DNA of 38,375 nucleotides from Acidobacteriota bacterium. GTDB taxonomy: Bacteria; Acidobacteriota; Terriglobia; Acidiferrales; UBA7541. The first letter of the stretch is position 1; each line of letters opens with the position of its first letter. The stretch is from NCBI GenBank assembly GCA_021832085.1, contig JAKBLM010000041.1, positions 1-38,375 of the forward strand, in the 5' to 3' direction. The translations under genes and the position numbers were made by a program. The notes beneath the pieces are model-generated. The model worked only from the letters and a program-made list of their open reading frames with translations, was not told the origin of the DNA and ran no database searches. Positions 1 through 7,871 of this stretch are shown piece after piece.

Positions 1-138
1 TGGGGTAGAGTTTGCAAAACAGGGGTGTTTCGCGAACTCGTTTTTACCCCATTTTTCGGGGGTCCCCAAATGGTTTTCTTCCGACTACAGCCTACTGAAG
101 CCCGCCCCGTGCATTACCCAGGTGCAATAAGGGTAAAA

Positions 139-648
139 ATGAAGGCTAGGGCGATGAGAAAGTTCATGCACTCCCAAAAGGGCCAGAGCTTGGTGGAAGT
201 GGCGCTGTTGACGCCACTGCTGCTCGCCATGCTGCTGGGTGCCATCGAGCTGGGCCGATATGCCTATCTCAGCATTCTCGTTGCAAACGCAGCGCACGCA
301 GGAGCTTTGTACGCCGCCCAGGGCCCGGGCCAAGCGGGCGACACACCCGGCATCATCCAGGCTGCCGACAACGATTTCGAGAATAACGGCCAGAATGTCA
401 CCGTGTTGGCCGTTAGCTCGCAGATCGCTTGCGGATGCGAATCGGGCGGAACAATTGCGAGCCCACTCACTGGCTCATCTTGCAGCGCGTACTCCGTGTC
501 GCAGAGCCAAGCTGATTGTTCGGTCGGCTACTGGACGAACATGGTCACCGTAACAGCTTCCGCCAAGTTTCATTCGCTCTTCAACTACCCGTGGATTCCG
601 AGCACCCTACCCGTGACGAGACAGTCCACGATGCAGGTTGCCAACTGA
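139..648 (+). CDS. TadE-like pseudopilin protein (first copy)
   Basis: A 169-residue protein with a short basic leader, a type IV prepilin-like site (Gly15 before QSLVE, so Glu at +5) and one hydrophobic segment at about residues 21-40. This is the TadE-like layout: minor pseudopilins associated with Tad/Flp pilus or secretion machines, anchored in the inner membrane with the C-terminal part outside. The outer part has several cysteines (CGC near residue 95, then two more) and ends in an FHSLFNYPWIP stretch. The open frame extends upstream to 25, but I chose ATG 139 because AAGGG lies just before it and the paralogue at 3416 begins at the matching residue; ATG 154 is also possible. The stop is followed after 7 nt by the next gene. 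It is a close paralogue of the gene at 3416. The family call is firm; the secreted substrate or pilus is unknown. Confidence 0.85.
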   Translation: MKARAMRKFMHSQKGQSLVEVALLTPLLLAMLLGAIELGRYAYLSILVANAAHAGALYAAQGPGQAGDTPGIIQAADNDFENNGQNVTVLAVSSQIACGCESGGTIASPLTGSSCSAYSVSQSQADCSVGYWTNMVTVTASAKFHSLFNYPWIPSTLPVTRQSTMQVAN

Positions 649-655
649 GGCATTG

Positions 656-1231
656 ATGAATCAGCGCAAAAGATGGGCTACCGTTTTGTCTCTTCCGAGC
701 CGTTTTCGCTCTGGCCGCAGGGCAATGGCCCTGCCGAGGAACGGGCCGGAACGCGGAGCCACGCTCGTCGAGTTTGCCTTCATTGCCTTGATGTTCCTCA
801 CGATGCTGTTCGGCATTATCGAGTTCAGCCGCGCCCTCTACGCCTATCATTTCGTCGACAACGCGGCGAAAACGGCGACGCGCTGGGCCGCCGTGAACGG
901 GTACAGCTGCGACGACGACGGCACTTGCAACGGAACTGACGGAATGAACGACGGTCCCGTGGGCCCCTCAAACGCCACGCTAGTTCAGGACTACGTAAGG
1001 GGCCTTGCGCCGATGGGCATCAATCCCAGCGAAGTCACCGCGGTTGCCACCTGGCCCGTAGAGAGCACGGATCCCAACTGTGACTCGACCAGCCCCTCCT
1101 ACATCGCCGCAAACTACCCTGGCTGCACCGTCGAGGTTACGGTCAGCTATAAGTTCCACTTTCTTTTCCCCTTCATCCACACCGGCCCCATCACGATGTC
1201 AAGCTCCTCCGAGATGATCATCACGCACTAG
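656..1231 (+). CDS. TadE-like protein, partner of the first pair
   Basis: A 191-residue protein with an unusually long basic leader of 34 residues, then the prepilin-like motif RG-ATLVE (Gly34, Glu39), a hydrophobic helix at about 40-58 and a periplasmic domain. Two cysteine pairs, CDDDGTC and the later NC...PGC, are kept in the paralogue at 3909 and may form disulfides. The family assembles or decorates Tad/Flp pili. I chose ATG 656 over 638 because TGAGG lies just upstream, the 638 start would overlap the previous gene, and the paralogue also starts MNQR. It sits 7 nt after the upstream TadE-like gene, so the two are probably co-transcribed. It could equally be called TadF-like. Confidence 0.82.
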   Translation: MNQRKRWATVLSLPSRFRSGRRAMALPRNGPERGATLVEFAFIALMFLTMLFGIIEFSRALYAYHFVDNAAKTATRWAAVNGYSCDDDGTCNGTDGMNDGPVGPSNATLVQDYVRGLAPMGINPSEVTAVATWPVESTDPNCDSTSPSYIAANYPGCTVEVTVSYKFHFLFPFIHTGPITMSSSSEMIITH

Positions 1232-1996
1232 CGCAGTGCGTCAAACAAAAGCTGTCTTATTCTGTGGCGACCATCCTTTTCAAATCTGTTGCGGCATCGG
1301 GCTGTTGTAGCGCCGAGCTTTAGCTCGGCACATGCCGACTCGAAGGTTGGCGCTATGCGTAACTGCATTTACGACGCGCCACGCTAATGGACCTGCCGCA
1401 CACGGCGATTTCCGTCGTGGCCTAAATAGTTTTCGAAGACGCTTGTTGAGGTGGCAGCCGGCCTCGCGTCGGTTCTTTTGTCCCAGAAAAACTATTAGCT
1501 GGCTGTTCAATAACCGCGCGGCCCCGTCCTATTACGCTCCGGCAGCCGGCGGCTGTGTCGAAAATGGCGGCGCCCGTTACTCGTTCGCCGGCTTGGAAAT
1601 GCCTGCGGCTCGCGCTCGACGGCCGAGGCTGCGACCGCTTGTAAGTGTACAAATCCGCCAATAGCTTTCCGTTAAGTAGCGGCTCTTGGAATTTTTCGGG
1701 CTGCCTCCGCTTTTCTCTGGACTCCTGCGCGCCCGCTAGTAAAATTCTGCACAAGTTCCAAATTCCAATTTTCGCGGAGTAGTGGCTGTCCCCAAATTGC
1801 GTGGGTTTGCCACTTCTGCCAAACGCTTCCCAGGGGTCTCAGGGGTGAGATTGTTTCGCGGGGCCATTTCGCCGGTTTCGGCGTCGGACGGAAACATCTG
1901 CGAGGGTAGCGACCCCGTTGCTTGGTGCTCCGAAGCTTTTCGGAAGCGGGCCGTGAAGCAGCCCAAATGCCTCCGAACAAGGACATGGAGGTCGTG
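1232..1996. other. 765-base gap between the TadE-like pair and tadG-like gene
   Basis: I see no credible gene. The short open frames here (for example 1332-1664) give arginine-rich, low-complexity translations with no family resemblance. The stretch holds a palindromic repeat at 1312-1329 and, near 1748-1775, a block resembling sequence at the right end of the window (38259-38285). It looks less GC-rich and less codon-structured than its neighbours. It may hold the promoter for the tadG-like gene; I could not point to a convincing -35/-10 pair. Confidence 0.6.
1307..1329 (+). repeat. Dispersed palindrome, copy 1 (GTAGC + 8-bp stem)
   Basis: GTAGC followed by GCCGAGCT-TT-AGCTCGGC, a perfect 8-bp inverted repeat with a 2-nt centre (effectively a smaller stem with a tetraloop). 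The same unit occurs in reverse orientation at 38219-38241, where the A-T pair in the stem is replaced by G-C on both arms. It lies between genes, as REP-type elements usually do. Confidence 0.75.
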
Positions 1997-3412
1997 ATGA
2001 CACGGAAGACGGAATCTGGTCAGGCAATCGTGATCGGAGCTTTTGCCATGGTCGCCATTCTCGCCGCGTTAGGCCTGGCGATTGACATGGGCGTGCTGCG
2101 CTACGATAAGCGCCTGCAGCAAACCGCGGCCGACGCCGCCGCCATCGCCGGCGCCTCGAACCTCGCCTACTATAGCGCAGGCAGCCCCGGTGTAATCGAC
2201 GCTGCGCTAAGCGCCTCTGCGCAGAACGGCTTCACGAACAACGCTGGCGACGGGACCGAGACGCCCCCTGGCGACCTCGCGGTCGGCGCCGTGGCGGTGA
2301 CGGTACACAATCCGCCGATTGCGGGGCCGCACGTCGGCAACTCTAAATACGTCGAGGCGTACGTCTCAGTCGGTCAACCCACGTTCTTCATGAAAGTTTT
2401 GGGGGTCACCAAAGAGACAATTATGGCGCGCGCGGTTGCCACAAGGGTGTCTAACGAACCTGGGCGTGCGGTCACCTGCATCACGACAACCGACCCGCCG
2501 ACAGGGAAGCTAACGGCCAACGATGCGGGCTTCGGCGCCAGCGGAAGCGTCGTTCTGAGTGCGCCCGACTGCGCGATCGTGGACTATGGCAACCTCGTTG
2601 CCAACGGCGGCAAGAACCTCAGCATAACGGCGGCCTCAATCGGAGTCGCCGGCGCCTACGACCCACCGAGCGGTGCGGCTACGATCAGCCCCGAGCCGGT
2701 AACAGGCATACCGAATGCCGGAGACCCGCTCGCCGGTGCGTACACGATTCCAAGCGCCAGCCCGTCGCTGGGCAGTGTCAAGATCACCGGCGGGACCTGC
2801 AGCGGGGCCGGCTGCTCCGGGGTTACCTACAGCGGGGGAGTCCCTACAATCCAGCCCGGTACGTACGACGACATCTGTATTGACAACAACCAGCTCGTTA
2901 ATTTTGGAAGCGGGCTGTTCGTAATCACAGGAGCCTCGACGTGCAGCAGCAACGTCGAGTTTGAGATCAATGCGGGATCAACCGTTTGCAACAGCACCAC
3001 CCCCTGCTCCGGAATGCCCGGCAGTGCGAATGATGGCGTGACCTTTTACATTACGGGAAACGCCTCCGTGAGCGTCAGCGGCACGGCAACGGTGCAACTG
3101 ACGGCACCGAACTCGGGGGATTACGAGGGGCTGCTCTTCTACCAGTCTTTGACCGACAGCGCGACCATGAACCTGAGCGGCGATAGTTCGTCACTTTATC
3201 AGGGGACGATCTACACCGCGAATGACACTACAGTGCTGAACTTTGGGGGAAACACGAACTTCAACAGCCTCGCCGCTTACTCGATTATCGTGGTGGGTCA
3301 ACTCCAGTTAGCGGGGAACCCCGAGATCACAATCAACTCTGACTACTCTGGCCTCGCGAATGGCGGAGGGCCTTTGGCCCCGATAGTAAGCACGACGGTC
3401 CTTGTGGAGTGA
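1997..3412 (+). CDS. TadG-like pilus/secretion protein with N-terminal membrane anchor
   Basis: A 471-residue protein that starts with SGQAIVIGAFAMV and a hydrophobic segment at about residues 9-33, followed by DMGVLRYDKRLQQTAADAAA. This is the characteristic N-terminus of TadG / 'putative Flp pilus-assembly TadE/G-like' proteins. It has no Glu at +5, as expected for TadG and unlike the TadE-like neighbours. From about residue 165 the protein is rich in Gly, Ser, Thr and Asn, with repeating short strands (GLFVITG, VTFYITG, GTIYTAN), suggesting an extracellular beta-helix-like domain. ATG 1997 is chosen because GGAGG at 1987-1991 is 5 nt away; the longer frame from 1922 lacks such a site. The next gene starts 3 nt after its stop, so tadG and the second TadE-like pair form one operon. 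Confidence 0.85.
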   Translation: MTRKTESGQAIVIGAFAMVAILAALGLAIDMGVLRYDKRLQQTAADAAAIAGASNLAYYSAGSPGVIDAALSASAQNGFTNNAGDGTETPPGDLAVGAVAVTVHNPPIAGPHVGNSKYVEAYVSVGQPTFFMKVLGVTKETIMARAVATRVSNEPGRAVTCITTTDPPTGKLTANDAGFGASGSVVLSAPDCAIVDYGNLVANGGKNLSITAASIGVAGAYDPPSGAATISPEPVTGIPNAGDPLAGAYTIPSASPSLGSVKITGGTCSGAGCSGVTYSGGVPTIQPGTYDDICIDNNQLVNFGSGLFVITGASTCSSNVEFEINAGSTVCNSTTPCSGMPGSANDGVTFYITGNASVSVSGTATVQLTAPNSGDYEGLLFYQSLTDSATMNLSGDSSSLYQGTIYTANDTTVLNFGGNTNFNSLAAYSIIVVGQLQLAGNPEITINSDYSGLANGGGPLAPIVSTTVLVE

Positions 3413-3415
3413 GGG

Positions 3416-3901
3416 ATGAAAATGAGGCCTCGGAATTTCAAACGGGTGGCGCAGTCCGGCCAGAGCCTGGTGGAAGTCGCGCTGATGACGCCCGTGCTGG
3501 TGGCGATGTTGCTCGGCGCGATTGAGCTGGGACGCTACGCCTATCTCAGCATACTCGTCGGAAACGCGGCGCACGCGGGCGCCATGTACGGTTCGCAAAG
3601 CCTGACGAAATCCACGGATCAACCGGGGATCATCTTGGCCGCGGATAACGACTTCCAGAACAACGGTCAGAGCGTCAGCTCCCTTGCCGTTTCTTCCTCC
3701 GACACGTGTGGGTGCGACAGCCAAGGAGCGTTCCTTCCGCAGTCTTGCGGAAGCCAGCCCGCATGCGGCCCCTCCAGCCATTGGGCCGAGATGGTCTCGG
3801 TGACCGCTACCGCGACCTTCCGGTCCCTATTCAAGTATCCCTGGATTCCGCGGACGGTCACCGTCTCGAGAACTTCCACGATGAGGCTCGCCCAATTTTG
3901 A
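3416..3901 (+). CDS. TadE-like pseudopilin protein (second copy)
   Basis: A 161-residue paralogue of the protein at 139-648. The leader is 15 residues, Gly15 precedes QSLVE, and the hydrophobic helix reads nearly the same (LLGAIELGRYAYLSIL in both). The periplasmic part keeps the CGC motif, two further cysteines and the FRSLFKYPWIP ending. Its start lies 3 nt after the tadG-like stop, with GGAG/GAGGG serving as ribosome binding site; ATG 3422 is an alternative. It is followed after 7 nt by the second partner gene, repeating the spacing of the first pair, so the two genes were probably duplicated together. Confidence 0.85.
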   Translation: MKMRPRNFKRVAQSGQSLVEVALMTPVLVAMLLGAIELGRYAYLSILVGNAAHAGAMYGSQSLTKSTDQPGIILAADNDFQNNGQSVSSLAVSSSDTCGCDSQGAFLPQSCGSQPACGPSSHWAEMVSVTATATFRSLFKYPWIPRTVTVSRTSTMRLAQF

Positions 3902-3908
3902 GGACCAG

Positions 3909-4562
3909 ATGAACCAGCGAGAACGATGGGACAATGATTTGCGTGCTCCATATGCGGCACCGGTGAGCCCCGCCTCGCCCGGCAGGATCGGATTTCCATC
4001 AGCAATCTTCTCGATTTTTCTCCGCCCCGACCGTTCGGTGGCCGTGCCGAAAACGTGGGCCGACCGCGGCGCCAGCCTGGTCGAGTTTGCCGTCATTTTC
4101 ATGTTTTTCATGACGATGCTGCTGGGAATTGTCGAGTTCAGCCGCGCCCTCTACGCCTACCATTTCGTTGACCACGCAGCCAAGACCGCTACGCGATGGG
4201 CCGCCGTGAATGGCTATACCTGCACCGACGACAGCAGTTGCAACGGGACCGGCGGGATGAACAACGGCCCCGCCTCTGCGGCGAACATAAATGACTACGT
4301 GAAGAATGGCGCGCCGATGGGCATCGACCCCAATAGGGTCACGGCCACAGCGACTTGGCCTCAGCAACCCAATAGCCCTGCGATTTGCGGCCCCACGGCC
4401 ACGAATCCCAATCCTCCCCCTCCGTTCGGCGGCTTTATTGACAACTACCCGGGCTGCACCGTCGAGGTCCAGGTCAGCTACGAATTCCACTTCCTCTTCC
4501 CCTTCGTCCACAACGGACCCATAACGCTATCGAGTTCCTCCGAGATGATCATCTCTCATTAG
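3909..4562 (+). CDS. TadE-like protein, partner of the second pair
   Basis: A 217-residue paralogue of the protein at 656-1231. Both begin MNQR and share LVEFA, FSRALYAYHFVD and the C-terminal FHFLFPF..GPI motif. The pre-cleavage leader here is 54 residues (Gly54, Glu59), far longer than the short leader usual for TadE proteins, and includes its own mildly hydrophobic stretch near 28-38. The outer domain keeps CTDDSSC and a YPGC motif, and has a proline-rich insert near 165-175 not present in copy 1. AGGA precedes ATG 3909. It is the last gene of the tadG-like operon; no TadA, TadB/C, TadZ or prepilin peptidase gene is in the window. Confidence 0.82.
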   Translation: MNQRERWDNDLRAPYAAPVSPASPGRIGFPSAIFSIFLRPDRSVAVPKTWADRGASLVEFAVIFMFFMTMLLGIVEFSRALYAYHFVDHAAKTATRWAAVNGYTCTDDSSCNGTGGMNNGPASAANINDYVKNGAPMGIDPNRVTATATWPQQPNSPAICGPTATNPNPPPPFGGFIDNYPGCTVEVQVSYEFHFLFPFVHNGPITLSSSSEMIISH

Positions 4563-4717
4563 CCGGGAACCCGTAGCTCTCGCGGCGATTCCGTTGCGCC
4601 AACCGTGGTCAGCGCCGGTGGCGCGGACACCCGACCGATCCGCCAGCCGCCCGGCACCGCGGTTGGATGCCTGAGCACGCGCCGTCGTCAAGACAAGCCG
4701 AAGTTGGCGAAGGCTGG

Positions 4718-4723
4718 TATAAT
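4718..4723 (+). promoter_or_regulatory. -10 box immediately before nfeD
   Basis: A perfect TATAAT ends 10 nt before ATG 4734. Transcription would start at about 4729-4731, leaving a leader of only a few bases and no room for a Shine-Dalgarno site. No clear -35 hexamer is visible. This points to a leaderless or near-leaderless mRNA. Confidence 0.55.
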
Positions 4724-4733
4724 CCAGCATGAG

Positions 4734-6095
4734 ATGAAGCGGTCAGTCTTGTTCTTGCTGGCCCTGGGAATGGTCTTGCTGTGCTTTCCCCGGGCAGATG
4801 CTCGGTCTTCCCCTCCCGAAAAGGTGTTACGCATCAGTATCGACGGCGCAATTGAGCCGATTCTGGCCGAATATGTCCAGGACGGAATCGCGCGCGCGGC
4901 CAAAGAGCACGCGAGCCTGGTGCTGATTCGCATGAACACTCCCGGCGGACTGGGCCAGTCGATGCGGGCCATCATCAAGGCGATCCTGAGCTCGAAAGTC
5001 CCGGTCTGCGTCTACGTCGAGCCGACTGGCTCGCGTGCGGCATCGGCCGGATTCTTCATTCTGGAATCGGCTGATATCGCGGCGATGTCGCCAGGCACAG
5101 AGATGGGCGCGGCCTCGCCCCTGCTGGAGGTAGCCGGCTATCCGGTGCAGGTCAATCCCACCCTGAACCGGAAAATCGTTCAGGATACGCTGGCTTTTCT
5201 CCGCAGCTATGTCGTCCGCCGCGGCCGCAACGTGGCCCTGGCCGAGGACGCCGTCACCAAGGCCACCGCGTATAGCGCCAAGGAAGCCCTCAAGGGCAAC
5301 CTGATCAACCTGATCGCCGATTCCGAATCGAACCTGTTCCAGCAACTGAACGGGATGACGATCACCCGCTTCGACGGCAGCAAGACCACGCTCCACCTGG
5401 GCCATCCGGAGGTCATCAATTACGGCATGTCGATGCGCGAGCGCTTCCTGACGCGCATCGTTCAGCCGGACGCCTTCTTCATTTTGCTAATCGTCGGTGT
5501 GCTGGGACTCTACGTCGAATTCATCCATCCGGGCCTGGTCGCTCCGGGCGTGATTGGCGCAATCTGCCTGGTGCTGGCCTTGTACTCGATGCAGCTTCTG
5601 CCGGTCACCTTCACCGGCATTCTGCTGATCCTGCTGGCGATTACCTTATTCGTGTTAGAGGCGAAGTTTGCCGGGCATGGAATTCTCGGCATCGGCGGAG
5701 CCATCTCGCTGGTGCTCGGCGCGGTGATGCTCGTGCGTTCCCCGCTCACCGGCGGCGGGGTCAGCCTGAACGTGGCCTTCGGAGTGGCCATTCCCTTTGC
5801 CGTGTTTTTCCTGCTGCTGGCCCGGCTGATGTTCCGCTCTCATTACTGGAAGGCGGCCAGCGGCACCGAGAGCCTGGTCGGCGTGCTGGGGGAAGTGACC
5901 GAGCCGGTGACTCAGGAGAAGGGCCAGGGAATGATTTTCGTGAACGGCGAATTGTGGCGTGCGGTGCGCGCCACGGCGGACGGCAACGGGGGGCAGATTC
6001 CAAAAGGTGCCTGGGTGCGAGTGGTGAAGGTGGAGGGACTCACGCTTTACGTCGAACCGAGCGACCCACCAGCCAAGCGACCGCATGCCGGTTGA
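4734..6095 (+). CDS. NfeD-family membrane-bound serine protease (ClpP class)
   Basis: A 453-residue protein: signal peptide (residues 1-24), a ClpP-like protease domain (about 35-225), several membrane helices (about 245-395) and a C-terminal OB-fold (about 400-445), the long NfeD1b layout. MNTPGG lies at the substrate site, Ser104 in the RAASAG motif is the likely nucleophile and Lys147 (NRKIVQD) the likely general base of the Ser-Lys dyad, by analogy with the archaeal 1510-N protease. The family degrades or remodels membrane proteins, and its usual partner is a stomatin/slipin, which is the next gene (16 nt after the stop). ATG 4734 gives a clean signal peptide; the frame is open back to 4605 but the TATAAT at 4718 argues against a longer start. 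Confidence 0.9.
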   Translation: MKRSVLFLLALGMVLLCFPRADARSSPPEKVLRISIDGAIEPILAEYVQDGIARAAKEHASLVLIRMNTPGGLGQSMRAIIKAILSSKVPVCVYVEPTGSRAASAGFFILESADIAAMSPGTEMGAASPLLEVAGYPVQVNPTLNRKIVQDTLAFLRSYVVRRGRNVALAEDAVTKATAYSAKEALKGNLINLIADSESNLFQQLNGMTITRFDGSKTTLHLGHPEVINYGMSMRERFLTRIVQPDAFFILLIVGVLGLYVEFIHPGLVAPGVIGAICLVLALYSMQLLPVTFTGILLILLAITLFVLEAKFAGHGILGIGGAISLVLGAVMLVRSPLTGGGVSLNVAFGVAIPFAVFFLLLARLMFRSHYWKAASGTESLVGVLGEVTEPVTQEKGQGMIFVNGELWRAVRATADGNGGQIPKGAWVRVVKVEGLTLYVEPSDPPAKRPHAG

Positions 6096-6111
6096 TCTGA
6101 GGAGGTAGCGC

Positions 6112-6954
6112 ATGGGATTCGGAGTGACCCTGTTCGGAATCGGGCTGATCATATTCCTGATCTGGCTGTTCAACTCCATCTACGTGGTCAAGGAATGGGA
6201 ACGAGGGGTGATCCTGCGCATGGGGCGCATGTCGCCCGACATCAAGGGCGCCGGGCTGCGCATCGTCGTCTGGCCGATCGACAAGTTCTACCGAGTCTCC
6301 CTCCGCATCGATACCATCGAGATTCCGCCTCAGGACATCATCACCCGCGACAACGTCTCGGTGAAAATCAACGCCGTTTGCTATTTCCGGGTCGTCGAAC
6401 CCAAACTGGCGCTTTCCGCCGTCCAGAACTACCTCTACGCCACCACCCAACTTGCCCAGACCACGCTCCGCAGCGTCGTCGGCCAGTTCGAACTCGACGA
6501 AATTCTCTCTGAGCGCGAAAAAGTAAACGAAAAAGTGCAACTAATCCTTGACCAGGATACCGAGCCTTGGGGTATCAAGGTATCCAAGGTCGAAGTAAAG
6601 CAGGTGGATATTCCCGAGAATATGCAGCGCGCGATTGCACGCCAGGCCGAGGCCGAACGCGAACGCCGCGCCAAGATCATCGCCGCCGACGGCGAATTCC
6701 AGGCTTCGGCCAAGCTCTCCGAAGCGGCCGATGTCCTCGCCAGAAACCCGGTTTCCGTCCAGCTTCGTTACCTGCAGACCATGCTCGACATCGGTGTCGA
6801 CAAGAACACCACGATCTTTTTCCCGTTGCCGCTCGATATCCTCTCGTTCCTGCGCGGCCCGGCGAAATCCTACCAGCAGCCTGCCGGCATGCCGACTCCG
6901 TCCGCCACCACCGCCGCCATTCCACCGGCGGTTTCGGGCGAAGAGAAGAAGTAG
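6112..6954 (+). CDS. Slipin / SPFH (prohibitin-homology) membrane protein
   Basis: A 280-residue protein with an N-terminal membrane helix (about 3-24), then the SPFH domain beginning VVKEWERGVILRMGR, and a coiled-coil rich in EAERERRAKIIAADGEFQAS (about 178-200), the typical slipin signature. These proteins form large oligomeric rings or cages on the inner membrane and work with NfeD proteases. The C-terminus is Pro/Ala-rich and probably disordered. GAGGAGGT about 6 nt before ATG 6112 is a strong ribosome binding site. The gene sits directly behind nfeD, the conserved arrangement for this pair. Confidence 0.93.
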   Translation: MGFGVTLFGIGLIIFLIWLFNSIYVVKEWERGVILRMGRMSPDIKGAGLRIVVWPIDKFYRVSLRIDTIEIPPQDIITRDNVSVKINAVCYFRVVEPKLALSAVQNYLYATTQLAQTTLRSVVGQFELDEILSEREKVNEKVQLILDQDTEPWGIKVSKVEVKQVDIPENMQRAIARQAEAERERRAKIIAADGEFQASAKLSEAADVLARNPVSVQLRYLQTMLDIGVDKNTTIFFPLPLDILSFLRGPAKSYQQPAGMPTPSATTAAIPPAVSGEEKK

Positions 6955-6969
6955 GAGGGAAACAGGCCG

Positions 6970-7617
6970 ATGGCCAGCGGCCGAAAAGGGCAGAGCGACA
7001 TCACTCTGGGCGCCGGACACGTCGCGGCGGTGTTCCTCGGCGTGCTGGTGCTCTGCGGCCTCTTTTTCACCCTTGGCTACGTGGTGGGCCGCGGTCACGG
7101 CACGTTCAAGCCGGGCCTGCCTGGCCAAAGCCAGCCGACGACGGTAGTCGGCGCCGATGGAAACCTGACTACAAATTCAGGTGGACCGCCTCCCAGCGGC
7201 TGGGACTTTTTCCCGCGGAACGCCAGCTCCTCCCAAGGCATGACCGACACGCCTGTGCCCGGCCTGACGCCGTCCTCTCGCGCTCGGACGAAACCTGTGG
7301 CTGAGTCGTTCCCGCCGCCATCCGGCCCCATCGCGATGAATCCCCATCCTCGAGGCCTGCGCATCGATTCGCAACCGCCCGTCCTGGCCAACGGCCAGCC
7401 GGGCATCGCGCTTCAGGTGGCGGCTCTGAACAACCGTGCCGACGCCATCGCCCTGGCCGGTTTCCTGAAGAAAAAAGGCTACCCGGCCTTTGCCTGGGGC
7501 CCGGCCCGCGACCGGCTCTACAAAGTGCAGGTCGGCCCGTACGCCAGCGCCAAGGCCGCCGAAGCCATGAAGCTGAAGCTGGAGCGCGAAGGCTTCAAAA
7601 GCATCCTGAAAAAGTAG
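6970..7617 (+). CDS. SPOR-domain inner-membrane protein
   Basis: A 215-residue protein: cytoplasmic N-terminus, one membrane helix (about 17-40), a Pro/Ser/Gly-rich linker (about 45-143) and a C-terminal SPOR domain (about 145-213, with IALQVAALNNRADAIALA and YKVQVGPYASAKAAE). SPOR domains bind denuded glycan strands at division sites, so a role in cell division or wall remodelling is likely. GGAGGG precedes ATG 6970, and the gene begins 15 nt after the slipin stop, so it probably shares that transcript. The specific partner is unknown. Confidence 0.88.
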   Translation: MASGRKGQSDITLGAGHVAAVFLGVLVLCGLFFTLGYVVGRGHGTFKPGLPGQSQPTTVVGADGNLTTNSGGPPPSGWDFFPRNASSSQGMTDTPVPGLTPSSRARTKPVAESFPPPSGPIAMNPHPRGLRIDSQPPVLANGQPGIALQVAALNNRADAIALAGFLKKKGYPAFAWGPARDRLYKVQVGPYASAKAAEAMKLKLEREGFKSILKK

Positions 7618-7871
7618 CCCCCTCCGCCGCCGTTTCGTCCCGCCCCGTGCCTGATATAGCCTCTGCGTCATGTCTTGGCCAGGGTGCCATTCGCTTGGCT
7701 CCCGTGGTGTCGTGCTGCTTCGTTTTGGCGCCTCCTGCCATCTGCGGACATTTTGAGAGGCATTCGCCTGTACACTAGGTGTATGCAACGATCGCTTTTG
7801 CTTCGGGCTCGGAACCGCCTTCAGCCTCCTGCCTTGCCGCTGCTCGCCTCGCCTTCCGGGAACGGACCCGC

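Noticed and set aside
1..51. TGGGGTA (1-7) and TACCCCA (45-51) inverted repeat at the left edge
   Set aside because: Only 7 bp arms, and the context is cut by the window edge, so it cannot be judged.
1332..1664. 110-codon frame in the gap before tadG
   Set aside because: Arginine-rich, no ribosome binding site, overlapping alternative frames of similar length; looks non-coding.
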